Shown here piece after piece: positions 1 to 5,780 of a stretch of 7,344 nucleotides of DNA (positions are counted from its first letter, which is position 1; each line of letters opens with the position of its first letter). The stretch covers positions 1 through 7,344 of the forward strand of contig DCTV01000040.1 of assembly GCA_002329665.1 (NCBI GenBank), in the 5' to 3' direction. Source of the DNA: Christensenella sp. UBA1431 (lineage in GTDB: Bacteria > Bacillota > Clostridia > Christensenellales > UBA1431). A model generated the notes under the pieces. The model was not told where the DNA came from. It saw nothing but the letters and a program-made list of their open reading frames with translations, and ran no database searches. The position numbers were made by a program, and so were the translations under genes.

Positions 1-319
1 TGTTGATGTCGATCAGGCCGGCCTCCCCAAGGTATTCTCTCTCGATAAGCGCGGCCGCCTTTGCCATGGTCTCCGGGTCCGAGCCGAAAAGCTGCACCCC
101 GCACGGCGTCTCCTCAGGATGCATCCGTACGAGAGCGAACGTCTTCGCGCTTCGGTATTGCAGGGCCTTTGCGCTCACCATCTCCGTGTACGTGAGGTCG
201 CAGCCCATTTGTTTACATATCACCCGGAAAGGCGGGTCTGTAACACCCGCCATAGGCGCGAGCAGCGCGCCGCGCGGCGGGATGAGCGCTTCTATATTTT
301 TTCGTTTGTTTTCCTTCAT
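1..319 (-). CDS. dusB: tRNA-dihydrouridine synthase (DusB-like), N-terminal part, cut by the window edge
   Basis: Flavin-dependent enzyme that reduces uridine to dihydrouridine in the D-loop region of tRNAs in the cytoplasm. About 106 residues are visible, with no stop before the window edge. The family hallmark LAPMAGVTDPPFR lies near residues 20-32 (start of the FMN-binding TIM barrel), followed by TEMVSAKAL, by the conserved VQLFG strand, and by IDIN just before the edge, where the DINMGCP motif would continue with its catalytic cysteine. The ATG at 319 is the only credible start: an in-frame TGA (335-337), which is the stop of the upstream gene, lies 15 bases before it. No Shine-Dalgarno sequence sits at normal distance; the nearest GGAGG is about 23 bases upstream, inside the preceding gene, so translation may depend on coupling. 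Family assignment is secure; the DusB subtype is inferred from similarity to Firmicute DusB proteins. Confidence 0.93.
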   Translation of the reverse strand, partial: MKENKRKNIEALIPPRGALLAPMAGVTDPPFRVICKQMGCDLTYTEMVSAKALQYRSAKTFALVRMHPEETPCGVQLFGSDPETMAKAAALIEREYLGEAGLIDIN

Positions 320-334
320 GGTTACGCGGTTGGA

Positions 335-874
335 TCACCGGTCCTCCGCCGGCTCCTTTACGAGCATCCTGAGCTGAACGGCGGCGATCTTCCATTTCCC
401 GTCCTCCACTACGAGGCTGACGTCGTATACCCCGTTGTCCCATTCCGGAGGGACCCTGGTGCCCGCGCCCGCCTCGGCGATCTTGTCCTTGCTGAGTTCG
501 CCGTCTATGTTGCCGATCCACTCGGAGACCCTTACGGTGGTGAACACCTGCCAGGGAAAGCATATGGGGATGCTGGGCGTGGATACGTAGGTGTAGCGCC
601 CGATCACGTAGTCCGCGTATTTTCCGCTCTTAAGAAGCGGATCGTTTTCGATGAAGGCGTCGGTGAAATAGAGGCCGAGTTCGTCCGTATCGCCGTCGTT
701 CATCACGACGTACGCCCTTGCCTCCATGCCCTCCATCACCACGATATAGACGTTGGCGCTGGTCATCGCCACCAAGAACGCGAGCACGAGCAACAGCAGT
801 ATGACGACGAGAATGATCGCATTTTTTTTGAAATACCAGGCGAGACGCTTCCTCTTCGATGTGTTCGGATCCAT
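335..874 (-). CDS. Small membrane-anchored protein with an extracytoplasmic NTF2-like domain (hypothetical)
   Basis: Not a named family that I recognise. The 179-residue product has a short basic N terminus (KRKR, then KK), one strongly hydrophobic segment at about residues 18-37, and a soluble domain of about 140 residues. The positive-inside rule puts that domain outside the membrane. The C-terminal stretch VVEDGKWKI (about 155-163) resembles the last strands of NTF2/SnoaL-like folds, where an aromatic in a 'DGKW' turn is common; this is a structural guess, not an identification. The start at 874 is chosen because GGTGGAGG lies six bases upstream and the hydrophobic segment then follows directly, as in a membrane anchor. 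The frame stays open to 991, but that extra part is basic, lacks a ribosome site and covers the inverted repeat at 901-932. The gene ends 15 bases before the Dus gene, so the two are probably one operon. Confidence 0.75.
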   Translation of the reverse strand: MDPNTSKRKRLAWYFKKNAIILVVILLLLVLAFLVAMTSANVYIVVMEGMEARAYVVMNDGDTDELGLYFTDAFIENDPLLKSGKYADYVIGRYTYVSTPSIPICFPWQVFTTVRVSEWIGNIDGELSKDKIAEAGAGTRVPPEWDNGVYDVSLVVEDGKWKIAAVQLRMLVKEPAEDR

Positions 875-900
875 CCGCATCCTCCACCGCACACGCATTA

Positions 901-932
901 TTTGCCTGTTTATCATATCATAAACAGGCAAA
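901..932. repeat. Perfect inverted repeat, 13-bp arms, 6-base spacer
   Basis: TTTGCCTGTTTAT (901-913) is exactly reverse-complemented at 920-932, with CATATC between. It lies 26 bp upstream of the start of the small membrane protein gene, in its leader or promoter. Neither strand has a T-run after the stem, so an intrinsic terminator is unlikely. Symmetry, AT-rich centre and position fit a regulator-binding operator or a stable 5'-UTR hairpin. Which of these it is cannot be decided from sequence. Confidence 0.7.
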
Positions 933-989
933 CAAACACAATCGTTGCGCCGTCGCCGTTGAGATCGTGGAGTTGCTTTTGTGCGGTCC

Positions 990-995
990 ATTATA
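990..995 (-). promoter_or_regulatory. Possible -10 hexamer for the membrane protein / dus operon
   Basis: The minus strand reads a perfect TATAAT here, about 115 bp upstream of the membrane protein start. No good -35 hexamer is found 16-18 bases further upstream (the best is TTACGG) and there is no TG extension. If used, transcription would start near 983 and the inverted repeat at 901-932 would be in the transcribed leader. Weak call. Confidence 0.3.
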
Positions 996-1130
996 TGGAT
1001 AAACCCGTCCCCTCCGTAACGGGCGCGGATATAGACAGCCCCTTGAGAAGCGGAGGCCGCGGCCCCGGTCCGGCACGGGATGAAAGGCCGTGAGCGGCAA
1101 AGCCGCGTAAATGGTTTATGCCGGGCGGGT

Positions 1131-1772
1131 TCACCTCACACAGTCGAACGCGGCGTTTCCGGTGACGCACGCGGGCGACCCGGCCACGATCATGGCGTCC
1201 CCTACGTCTTTTATTACCACCGTTCCGGGGCATACGACGGCGTCGTCCCCGACGCAAACGCCCGCGGCGATGACGGCCCCGGCCCCGACGGACGCCCTGT
1301 AGCCGATGCTGCACCCGCTGTCCACGTGCGCGCCGCAGCACAGATTCGCCCCGTCCCGGACGGCGCAGCCGCACGATACGACGCAGCCCGGACAGAGCAT
1401 GCATCCCCGGCCTACGGACGATCCCGCGCCGACCACGGCGCCCAGGTGCACGAACGTCCCCTCGCCGATTGCGGCGTTCGCGCTCACCGCCGCCAGAGGA
1501 TGTATCAGGGAGACGATGATGTACCCCATGCATTGCAGCCGGTTCATCCAGTGAAGGCGCAGCGCGCCGTTATTCAGCGCGACCGCTGCGCTGTCAAAAG
1601 CGTCCCTGCACTCCTTCGCGCAGGCAAAGCCGCCCAGGACGGGTGCCGGCAGTTTTTCTTCCCCGCACGTCTCCGCCAACACGGCGATTTTGACGCCGGG
1701 GCGCACCGCCGAGGCGGTCTCCACCGCCGCTTTTATTAGCGCGTCCTCGACGAGTACCAATAAACCGCCCAT
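1131..1772 (-). CDS. NeuD/PglD-like hexapeptide-repeat acyltransferase homologue, probably with altered active site
   Basis: 213 residues, the usual length of the sialic-acid O-acetyltransferase NeuD / PglD family, which acetylates nucleotide-activated sugars with acetyl-CoA. An N-terminal region of about 80 residues with the typical PVLGG strand (44-48) is followed by SLIHPLAAVSANAAIGEGT (family signature, from 88) and a left-handed beta-helix of hexapeptide repeats to about 190, closing with AGSPA. Two hallmarks are missing. The N-terminal glycine-rich GAGGHA loop that holds the UDP-sugar is replaced by VEDALIKA. Where relatives have DHD and AHIAP, with the catalytic and second histidines, this protein has SCG and ANLCC, so these positions are C134 and N143. 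There are 16 cysteines, eight of them between 124 and 154. Start supported by GGAGGG ten bases upstream. No sugar-biosynthesis genes are nearby. Fold certain; enzymatic activity doubtful. Confidence 0.85.
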   Translation of the reverse strand: MGGLLVLVEDALIKAAVETASAVRPGVKIAVLAETCGEEKLPAPVLGGFACAKECRDAFDSAAVALNNGALRLHWMNRLQCMGYIIVSLIHPLAAVSANAAIGEGTFVHLGAVVGAGSSVGRGCMLCPGCVVSCGCAVRDGANLCCGAHVDSGCSIGYRASVGAGAVIAAGVCVGDDAVVCPGTVVIKDVGDAMIVAGSPACVTGNAAFDCVR

Positions 1773-1830
1773 ATTGTCCTCACCCTCCGCCGTTAATTAG
1801 CATCGGCCGCCCGATTCAGCCTATCTACGC

Positions 1831-1845
1831 TTCATATTATGTGAA
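1831..1845. repeat. Near-palindrome in the divergent promoter region
   Basis: TTCATATTATGTGAA matches its own reverse complement at six of seven paired positions. It sits in the 219-bp region between two divergent genes, 59 bp upstream of the hexapeptide gene and 147 bp upstream of asnB. It could be an operator; its minus-strand reading also holds CATAAT, a possible -10 for the hexapeptide gene without a recognisable -35. Confidence 0.35.
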
Positions 1846-1901
1846 GGCCCGTTTTGCTGCGCGTCCGACGCCTTTCTTCCTTATCTATCGTAAACGATCT
1901 T

Positions 1902-1930
1902 TTCAACATATCGCCTATGTAGCATATTAT
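1902..1930 (+). promoter_or_regulatory. Candidate vegetative promoter for asnB
   Basis: TTCAAC (1902-1907, three of six matches to TTGACA), 17 bases, then TATTAT (1925-1930, five of six to TATAAT), ending 61 bases before the asnB start codon. The leader after it is T-rich with no obvious attenuator or T-box. The -35 is weak, so this is a best guess. Confidence 0.4.
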
Positions 1931-1991
1931 GGTATGGCGCAGGCAGCCGGGGGCAACGCTTGAATTTCTTTTATGAAAACGGGTGGGAAAC

Positions 1992-3830
1992 ATGTGCGGT
2001 ATCGCAGGCATAGTGAACTATAAAAAAGACATTTCTTCCGATAAGCCGATCATCTCGGAAATGACCGGGACGCTGGAAAAACGGGGCCCCGACGATTCCG
2101 GGTACCACGTGAGCAAGCACGCGCTGCTCGGCCACAGGCGGCTCGTCGTCGTCGATCCGAAGGGCGGGGCGCAGCCGATGCAAAGGACGGTGGCGGGCAG
2201 GACCTATACGATCGTCTACAACGGCGAACTCTACAACACCGAAGAGATCCGCGCCCGGCTCTCGGCCCTCGGCCACGCTTTCGATTCCTATTCGGATACC
2301 GAGGTGCTGCTCATTGCATACATAGCCTGGGGCCCCGGATGTACCCGTCATATCAACGGCATCTTCGCGTTCGGGGTCTGGGACGATAAGGACGAATCCC
2401 TCTTCCTATGCAGGGACCCGCTTGGCGTCAAGCCCCTCTATTATACGGTACGGGGCGACACGCTCGTCTTCGGCTCGGAAATAAAGGCCGTCTTAAAGCA
2501 TCCGGCCGTGGAGCCCGTCCTGGACGAAAAAGGGATCTGCGAAGTCATGGGCCTGGGCCCGGCACACGCGCCCGCAAGCGGCGTTTTCAGGGATATAAAA
2601 CGGCTCCCGGCCGCCCATTATCTGCTGCACACCCGCGAAAAGACGGCGGTTGAGGAATACTGGTCCTTACGCGCCGAAAGGCACACGGAAAACGAGCAGG
2701 AAACGAGCGAGCACGTGCGTTCCCTGCTGCTCGACGCGATCAGGCGGCAGCTGGTCGCCGACGTGCCCGTATGCGCCTTCCTCTCCGGCGGCCTCGACTC
2801 GAGCATCATCTCCGCCGTTGCGGCGGAGGAGTTTAAAAAAGAAGGGCGCGCGCTAAATACGTTCTCCGTAGAATACGACGGGAACGGCAAATACTATGAG
2901 GCGAGCGACTTCCAGCCCACGGCCGACGAAACGTGGGCGGACCTCATGGCCGGCCATATCGGGAGCAACCACCGCCGCGTGGTCCTCGACAACCGCGAAC
3001 TGGTGTTTGCGCTCGAAGACGCCGTACGCGCAAACGACATGCCGGGCATGGCCGACATCGACGCTTCCCTCCTGCTGTTTTGCAGGGAGGTGCGCAAAAC
3101 GGCCACCGTCGCGCTTTCGGGGGAGTGCGCCGACGAGATATTCGGCGGGTATCCGTGGTACCGGCGGGAGGACATGGCGTACGCGGGCACCTTCCCCTGG
3201 TCCGGCGCGCTGAAGGAACGTCAGGCGTTGCTCAACAGAGATCTTCGGATCGACCTGGCGGAATACGTCCGGGCGCAGTATGAGGACGCCGTGGCCAAAG
3301 TGCCGCTTATGCCGGATCTCGACGAGGAGGAAAAGCGGCTCCGGACGCTGCTTTACCTGAACGTAAAATGGTTCATGGACACGCTTCTCACGCGAAAGGA
3401 CCGGATGAGCATGGCTTCCGGCCTGGAGGTGCGTGTGCCTTTTGCGGATTACCGGCTGGTCGAGTACGCATACAACATCCCGCGCAAATTCCTCTTTTAC
3501 GGGAACCGCGAAAAAGGGCTGCTCAGGAAAGCCCTGACGGGGATGCTGCCACAGGAGGTCCTCTGGCGGAAGAAAAGCCCCTATCCCAAAACGTTCAACC
3601 CGACCTACATACTGGGCGTGCGCGCCTTAATGAACGAGATACTCAGGGACCCATCCTCCCCCGTGCTCCGGATCGTGGACAGGGATACCGTGCAGAAGAT
3701 CGCGAACACGGAGGGCAGGGCCTTCACGCGCCCTTGGTTCGGCCAGCTCATGACCGGCCCGCAACTCATCGCCTACCTGATACAGCTCGACCTTTGGCTC
3801 CGCATGTATGGCGTGCGCCTTTCGGCCTGA
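1992..3830 (+). CDS. asnB: Asparagine synthetase, glutamine-hydrolysing (class II)
   Basis: Cytoplasmic enzyme that makes asparagine from aspartate, ATP and glutamine. 612 residues, in the range of Firmicute AsnB/AsnO proteins. Residues 2-190: class II (Ntn) glutaminase, with the nucleophile Cys2 right after the initiator Met, RGPDDSG (31-37), RRL (49-51), YNGELYN (76-82) and SDTE (101-104). From about 240: ATP-pyrophosphatase synthetase domain with the PP-loop SGGLDSS (265-271), SGECADEIFGGYPW (376-389) and, later, RVPFADYRLVEYA, all typical of active enzymes. An upstream in-frame GTG at 1983 would add three residues and bury the catalytic cysteine, so ATG at 1992 is the start; GGGTGGGA lies just before it. 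It is monocistronic: a 219-bp divergent region precedes it and about 400 non-coding bases follow. No cell-wall or peptide-natural-product genes adjoin it, so ordinary asparagine supply is the simplest role, though some AsnB relatives amidate other substrates. Confidence 0.96.
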   Translation: MCGIAGIVNYKKDISSDKPIISEMTGTLEKRGPDDSGYHVSKHALLGHRRLVVVDPKGGAQPMQRTVAGRTYTIVYNGELYNTEEIRARLSALGHAFDSYSDTEVLLIAYIAWGPGCTRHINGIFAFGVWDDKDESLFLCRDPLGVKPLYYTVRGDTLVFGSEIKAVLKHPAVEPVLDEKGICEVMGLGPAHAPASGVFRDIKRLPAAHYLLHTREKTAVEEYWSLRAERHTENEQETSEHVRSLLLDAIRRQLVADVPVCAFLSGGLDSSIISAVAAEEFKKEGRALNTFSVEYDGNGKYYEASDFQPTADETWADLMAGHIGSNHRRVVLDNRELVFALEDAVRANDMPGMADIDASLLLFCREVRKTATVALSGECADEIFGGYPWYRREDMAYAGTFPWSGALKERQALLNRDLRIDLAEYVRAQYEDAVAKVPLMPDLDEEEKRLRTLLYLNVKWFMDTLLTRKDRMSMASGLEVRVPFADYRLVEYAYNIPRKFLFYGNREKGLLRKALTGMLPQEVLWRKKSPYPKTFNPTYILGVRALMNEILRDPSSPVLRIVDRDTVQKIANTEGRAFTRPWFGQLMTGPQLIAYLIQLDLWLRMYGVRLSA

Positions 3831-3850
3831 GCTTTTTTCGGGAATAAGGC

Positions 3851-3868
3851 GGGCCGATTCCGCGGCCC
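3851..3868 (+). terminator. Possible transcription-ending hairpin after asnB
   Basis: GGGCCG (3851-3856) pairs with CGGCCC (3863-3868) across a six-base loop, 20 bases after the asnB stop; GGCCC/GGGCC overlaps it as an alternative stem. No T-run follows, so it would be a non-canonical or Rho-assisted terminator at best. Confidence 0.3.
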
Positions 3869-4183
3869 CCGGGCCGGAGAAGGTTTTGGGACACGCACCT
3901 TTCTCTTAACCGCTATAGCCCTTTGTTATCAGCAGCTTCCGTTCGGTCGGGTTCTCGGGCGGAGGGAGTCTGCCGGAGAAAGGTTCATGCGTAGCTAAAG
4001 CCGAAAATCTTCGAAACCACGCTCGACAAAAATACTTCGAAGCCCTGCGAAAAATCCAATAAAGCCCTACCCGGGCAAATCAACGCAAAGCCGCAAGCTT
4101 TGCGTTGAAAAGGAGGAGCGACGGAGTGAGCCGCGCCTTTTCGCTTGCTCGAAGCGAGCGATACAAAGTCAGCGACGACGCGC
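3869..4183. other. Non-coding stretch between asnB and dpaA, possible dispersed intergenic repeat
   Basis: No gene is supported here. The stretch holds inverted nine-base words (ACCTTTCTC at 3897-3905, GAGAAAGGT at 3976-3984), two CTTCGAA words, the strong hairpin at 4080-4108, and a purine-rich run (GGAGGAGCGACGGAGTGAGC) followed by self-complementary GCTCG/CGAGC. A 66-codon minus-strand frame (3985-4185) starts with GTG, lacks a ribosome site and is built from these structured words, so it is not called as a gene. The composition resembles repeat elements scattered between genes in clostridial genomes, but one copy cannot prove that. Three short words recur in the same order after mnmA. Confidence 0.45.
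4080..4108. repeat. Strong hairpin, 12-bp perfect arms
   Basis: TCAACGCAAAGC (4080-4091), five-base loop CGCAA, then the exact reverse complement (4097-4108). AAAAGGAGGAG follows on the plus strand; on the minus strand the stem is followed by TTTGCCC. Not a classical terminator on either strand. It may be the structured core of a dispersed repeat. Confidence 0.7.
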
Positions 4184-4211
4184 ACGCTCTATCTGTGCGA
4201 TTCATATAGTG
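4184..4211 (+). promoter_or_regulatory. Candidate sigma-K (late mother-cell) promoter for dpaAB
   Basis: AC (4184-4185, in GCACG), 17 bases, then CATATAGTG (4203-4211). The known sigma-K pattern is AC, 16-17 bases, CATAnnnTA; only the last base differs. The -10 also fits the sigma-E pattern CATAnnnT. In Bacillus subtilis the orthologous spoVF operon is transcribed by sigma-K. Transcription would begin near 4217, just before the ribosome site at 4221-4229, giving a leader of about 20 bases. Confidence 0.5.
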
Positions 4212-4235
4212 GCGATTAGAAGGGAGGAGTGGTTT

Positions 4236-5051
4236 TTGTCCAGGTTTTTTGTGATCACCGGAACCGACAGGCGCAATCTGTATCTGGCTTCGAGCCTGCA
4301 TCAGAAGGGCTATGCGGTCGCATTTTGGAATACGGACCTGCAAGCGGAAAAAATTCCATACGTGACGCAGAACGAATTGCTCCAAACACCCTGTGTACTC
4401 ATCCTGCCGCTGGGAACGCCGGCGCATCAGGTATTGTCCGCCCTGCAGAGCGTGCGCGAGGGCTCCTTCGTATTCGGCGGGGCCATCACCCCGGAAGGGA
4501 GCGCGTACGCCCAGCAGCACGACATAATATACGCCAACATTCTCGACGACGACGCGTTCTGCATACAAAACGCCATCCCGACGGCCGAAGGGATAATGAA
4601 AACGGCGATCGCCGAGACGGACCGCACGATCAGCGGGATGCGGGTGCTCGTACTCGGATTCGGGCGCGTAGGGCAGGCGGTGTGCCGCCTCCTGCTCGCG
4701 TTCGGGGCCGAGGTCACGGCATTCACACCTTCGGAGAAGGAGGCCGCATGGGGCCAGATGTACTGCGTGAAAGTGGTGCCGCTGTCCGAACTGGCCTCGT
4801 TCCTCGCCTTCGCCCGGCTCATCATCAACACGGTGCCCGCGCGGGTGCTGGGTGTAAAAGAGCTGGATGAGGTGCCGAAGGACGCGGTCATCATCGACGT
4901 CGCTTCGGGGGGCGGCGTCGACTACAAACACGCGGAGAAGCTCGAGCTTCGCGCGTTGCTCCTCAAGGGGATACCGGGAGTGGACGCGCCGGTGTCGGCG
5001 GCCCGTTACATCGAGGAAAGCATCTTCCGTACTCTGTCGCTGAATAATTGA
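4236..5051 (+). CDS. dpaA: Dipicolinate synthase subunit A
   Basis: Together with DpaB it oxidises dihydrodipicolinate, the lysine-pathway intermediate, to dipicolinic acid in the mother cell; the product is moved into the forespore with calcium and gives heat resistance. 271 residues (B. subtilis SpoVFA is 297). An N-terminal domain with FFVITGTDRRNLYLA (4-18) and NAIPTAEGIM (112-121) is followed by an NAD(P)-binding Rossmann fold with GFGRVG (141-146), then ASGGGVDYKHAE (223-234) and GIPGVDAPVSAA (245-256), all matching SpoVFA positions. The start is taken as TTG at 4236: AGGGAGGAG (4221-4229) is at ideal distance. An in-frame GTG at 4209 lacks a ribosome site and lies inside the predicted promoter -10. 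It is followed after 14 bases by dpaB. Unlike B. subtilis, no asd-dapG-dapA genes follow. Confidence 0.93.
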   Translation: MSRFFVITGTDRRNLYLASSLHQKGYAVAFWNTDLQAEKIPYVTQNELLQTPCVLILPLGTPAHQVLSALQSVREGSFVFGGAITPEGSAYAQQHDIIYANILDDDAFCIQNAIPTAEGIMKTAIAETDRTISGMRVLVLGFGRVGQAVCRLLLAFGAEVTAFTPSEKEAAWGQMYCVKVVPLSELASFLAFARLIINTVPARVLGVKELDEVPKDAVIIDVASGGGVDYKHAEKLELRALLLKGIPGVDAPVSAARYIEESIFRTLSLNN

Positions 5052-5065
5052 GGGAGGGAATACAT

Positions 5066-5641
5066 ATGAAAGGTTTGACCGTAGGTTTCGCGCTCACAGG
5101 CTCGTTCTGCACCGTCGAGCAAGTGTTGCCCCAGATGGAAAAGCTTGCCGAAATGGGGGCGGACATCGTCCCGATCATTTCCTATGCGCTGGACACGACC
5201 GACACGCGTTTCGGCACGGCGGAAGGGTTCAAAAAGCGCATCAGGGAAATAAGCGGGAAAGAACCCCTCGCGACCATCACGGAGGCGGAGCCGATAGGCC
5301 CCAAGGCGTTGCTGGACGTGCTGGTGGTAGCGCCGTGCACGGGCAACACGCTGGCCAAACTCGCGCACGCCATCACCGACACGCCCGTGCTCATGGCGTG
5401 CAAGGCGCACCTTCGCAACGAGCGCCCCCTCGTCCTGTCCGTCTCCACCAACGACGGGCTGAGCGGGAACGCGCAGAACATCGGGATGCTGCTTTGCAGG
5501 AAACACGTATTCTTCGTCCCGTTCGGGCAGGACGATCCCGAGAAAAAATGCAATTCGCTGGTCGCCAGGGCGGAGCTGATCCCCGAGACCGTCAGGCTCG
5601 CCCTCGAGGGACGGCAGATTCAGCCGTTGCTCCTGCATTGA
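5066..5641 (+). CDS. dpaB: Dipicolinate synthase subunit B (flavoprotein family)
   Basis: Partner of DpaA in dipicolinate synthesis during late sporulation. 191 residues, as usual for SpoVFB. It belongs to the flavoprotein/HFCD family: GFALTGSFCT (7-16) forms the first phosphate-binding loop, and LVVAPCTGNTLAKLAHAITDTPV (86-108) is the second conserved block, with the PxTGNT pattern typical of the group. LSVSTNDGLSGNAQNIG (124-140) and YVPFGQDDP-like VPFGQDDPEKKCNSL (151-165) are specific to the DpaB branch. ATG at 5066 is preceded by AGGGAGGGA (5051-5059), a strong ribosome site overlapping the dpaA stop. A frame-consistent TTG at 5048 overlaps dpaA but has no ribosome site. A clear terminator lies 36 bases after the stop, so dpaA-dpaB form a closed two-gene operon, presumably driven by the sigma-K-like promoter upstream. 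Confidence 0.95.
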   Translation: MKGLTVGFALTGSFCTVEQVLPQMEKLAEMGADIVPIISYALDTTDTRFGTAEGFKKRIREISGKEPLATITEAEPIGPKALLDVLVVAPCTGNTLAKLAHAITDTPVLMACKAHLRNERPLVLSVSTNDGLSGNAQNIGMLLCRKHVFFVPFGQDDPEKKCNSLVARAELIPETVRLALEGRQIQPLLLH

Positions 5642-5677
5642 GCGGTTCTGCGCACGGGTCCGGCCTTTTTAGCTTCC

Positions 5678-5712
5678 AGGGCGTCGAGTGTTACGGGACG
5701 CCTTCTTTTTTT
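5678..5712 (+). terminator. Intrinsic terminator after dpaAB
   Basis: AGGGCGTC (5678-5685) pairs with GACGCCTT (5697-5704), eight base pairs including one G-U, over an 11-base loop. The stem leads straight into TTCTTTTTTT (5703-5712). This ends the dipicolinate operon and separates it from the ridA-mnmA unit. Confidence 0.85.
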
Positions 5713-5716
5713 GCGG

Positions 5717-5746
5717 TTCGCAATTGTCTGCCCCTGCTGTTATAAT
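5717..5746 (+). promoter_or_regulatory. Extended -10 promoter for ridA-mnmA
   Basis: TTCGCA (5717-5722, four of six to TTGACA), 18 bases, TGT directly before a perfect TATAAT (5741-5746). The TGnTATAAT form is a classical extended -10 for the housekeeping sigma factor. It starts right after the preceding terminator and gives a leader of about 28 bases to the ridA ATG. Confidence 0.75.
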
Positions 5747-5780
5747 GAATCCCATAACGAGGTATTGAGGTGAAAGACGC

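Noticed and set aside
119..1093. Long plus-strand open frame opposite the dus and membrane protein genes
   Set aside because: It is antisense to two genes with clear family or structural signatures. Its product is His/Arg/Pro-rich low-complexity sequence typical of shadow frames in G+C-rich DNA.
1094..1106. Small hairpin GCGGC-AAA-GCCGC after the hexapeptide gene as a terminator
   Set aside because: Only five base pairs with a three-base loop, and no T-run on either strand.
1983..1991. GTG start three codons upstream for asnB
   Set aside because: Class II glutaminases need the cysteine right after the initiator Met. ATG at 1992 gives Met-Cys-Gly-Ile as in the family.
1773..1991. T-box or other riboswitch ahead of asnB
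   Set aside because: No AGGGTGG/ACCGCGG-type T-box sequence, no antiterminator-terminator pair, and no T-run terminator in the leader.
3985..4185. 66-codon minus-strand open frame in the asnB-dpaA gap
   Set aside because: GTG start without a ribosome site, made of hairpin and repeat-like words, and no recognisable domain. Better explained as part of a non-coding repeat.
4209..4235. GTG start nine codons upstream for dpaA
   Set aside because: No ribosome site, overlaps the predicted promoter -10, and the added residues have no counterpart in the family.
4080..4931. Long minus-strand open frame opposite dpaA
   Set aside because: The opposite strand encodes an unmistakable DpaA with a ribosome site; this frame shows no domain and runs through a hairpin.
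5006..5638. Minus-strand open frame of 210 codons opposite dpaB
   Set aside because: Shadow of dpaB; no family motifs, and open only because of high G+C codon bias.
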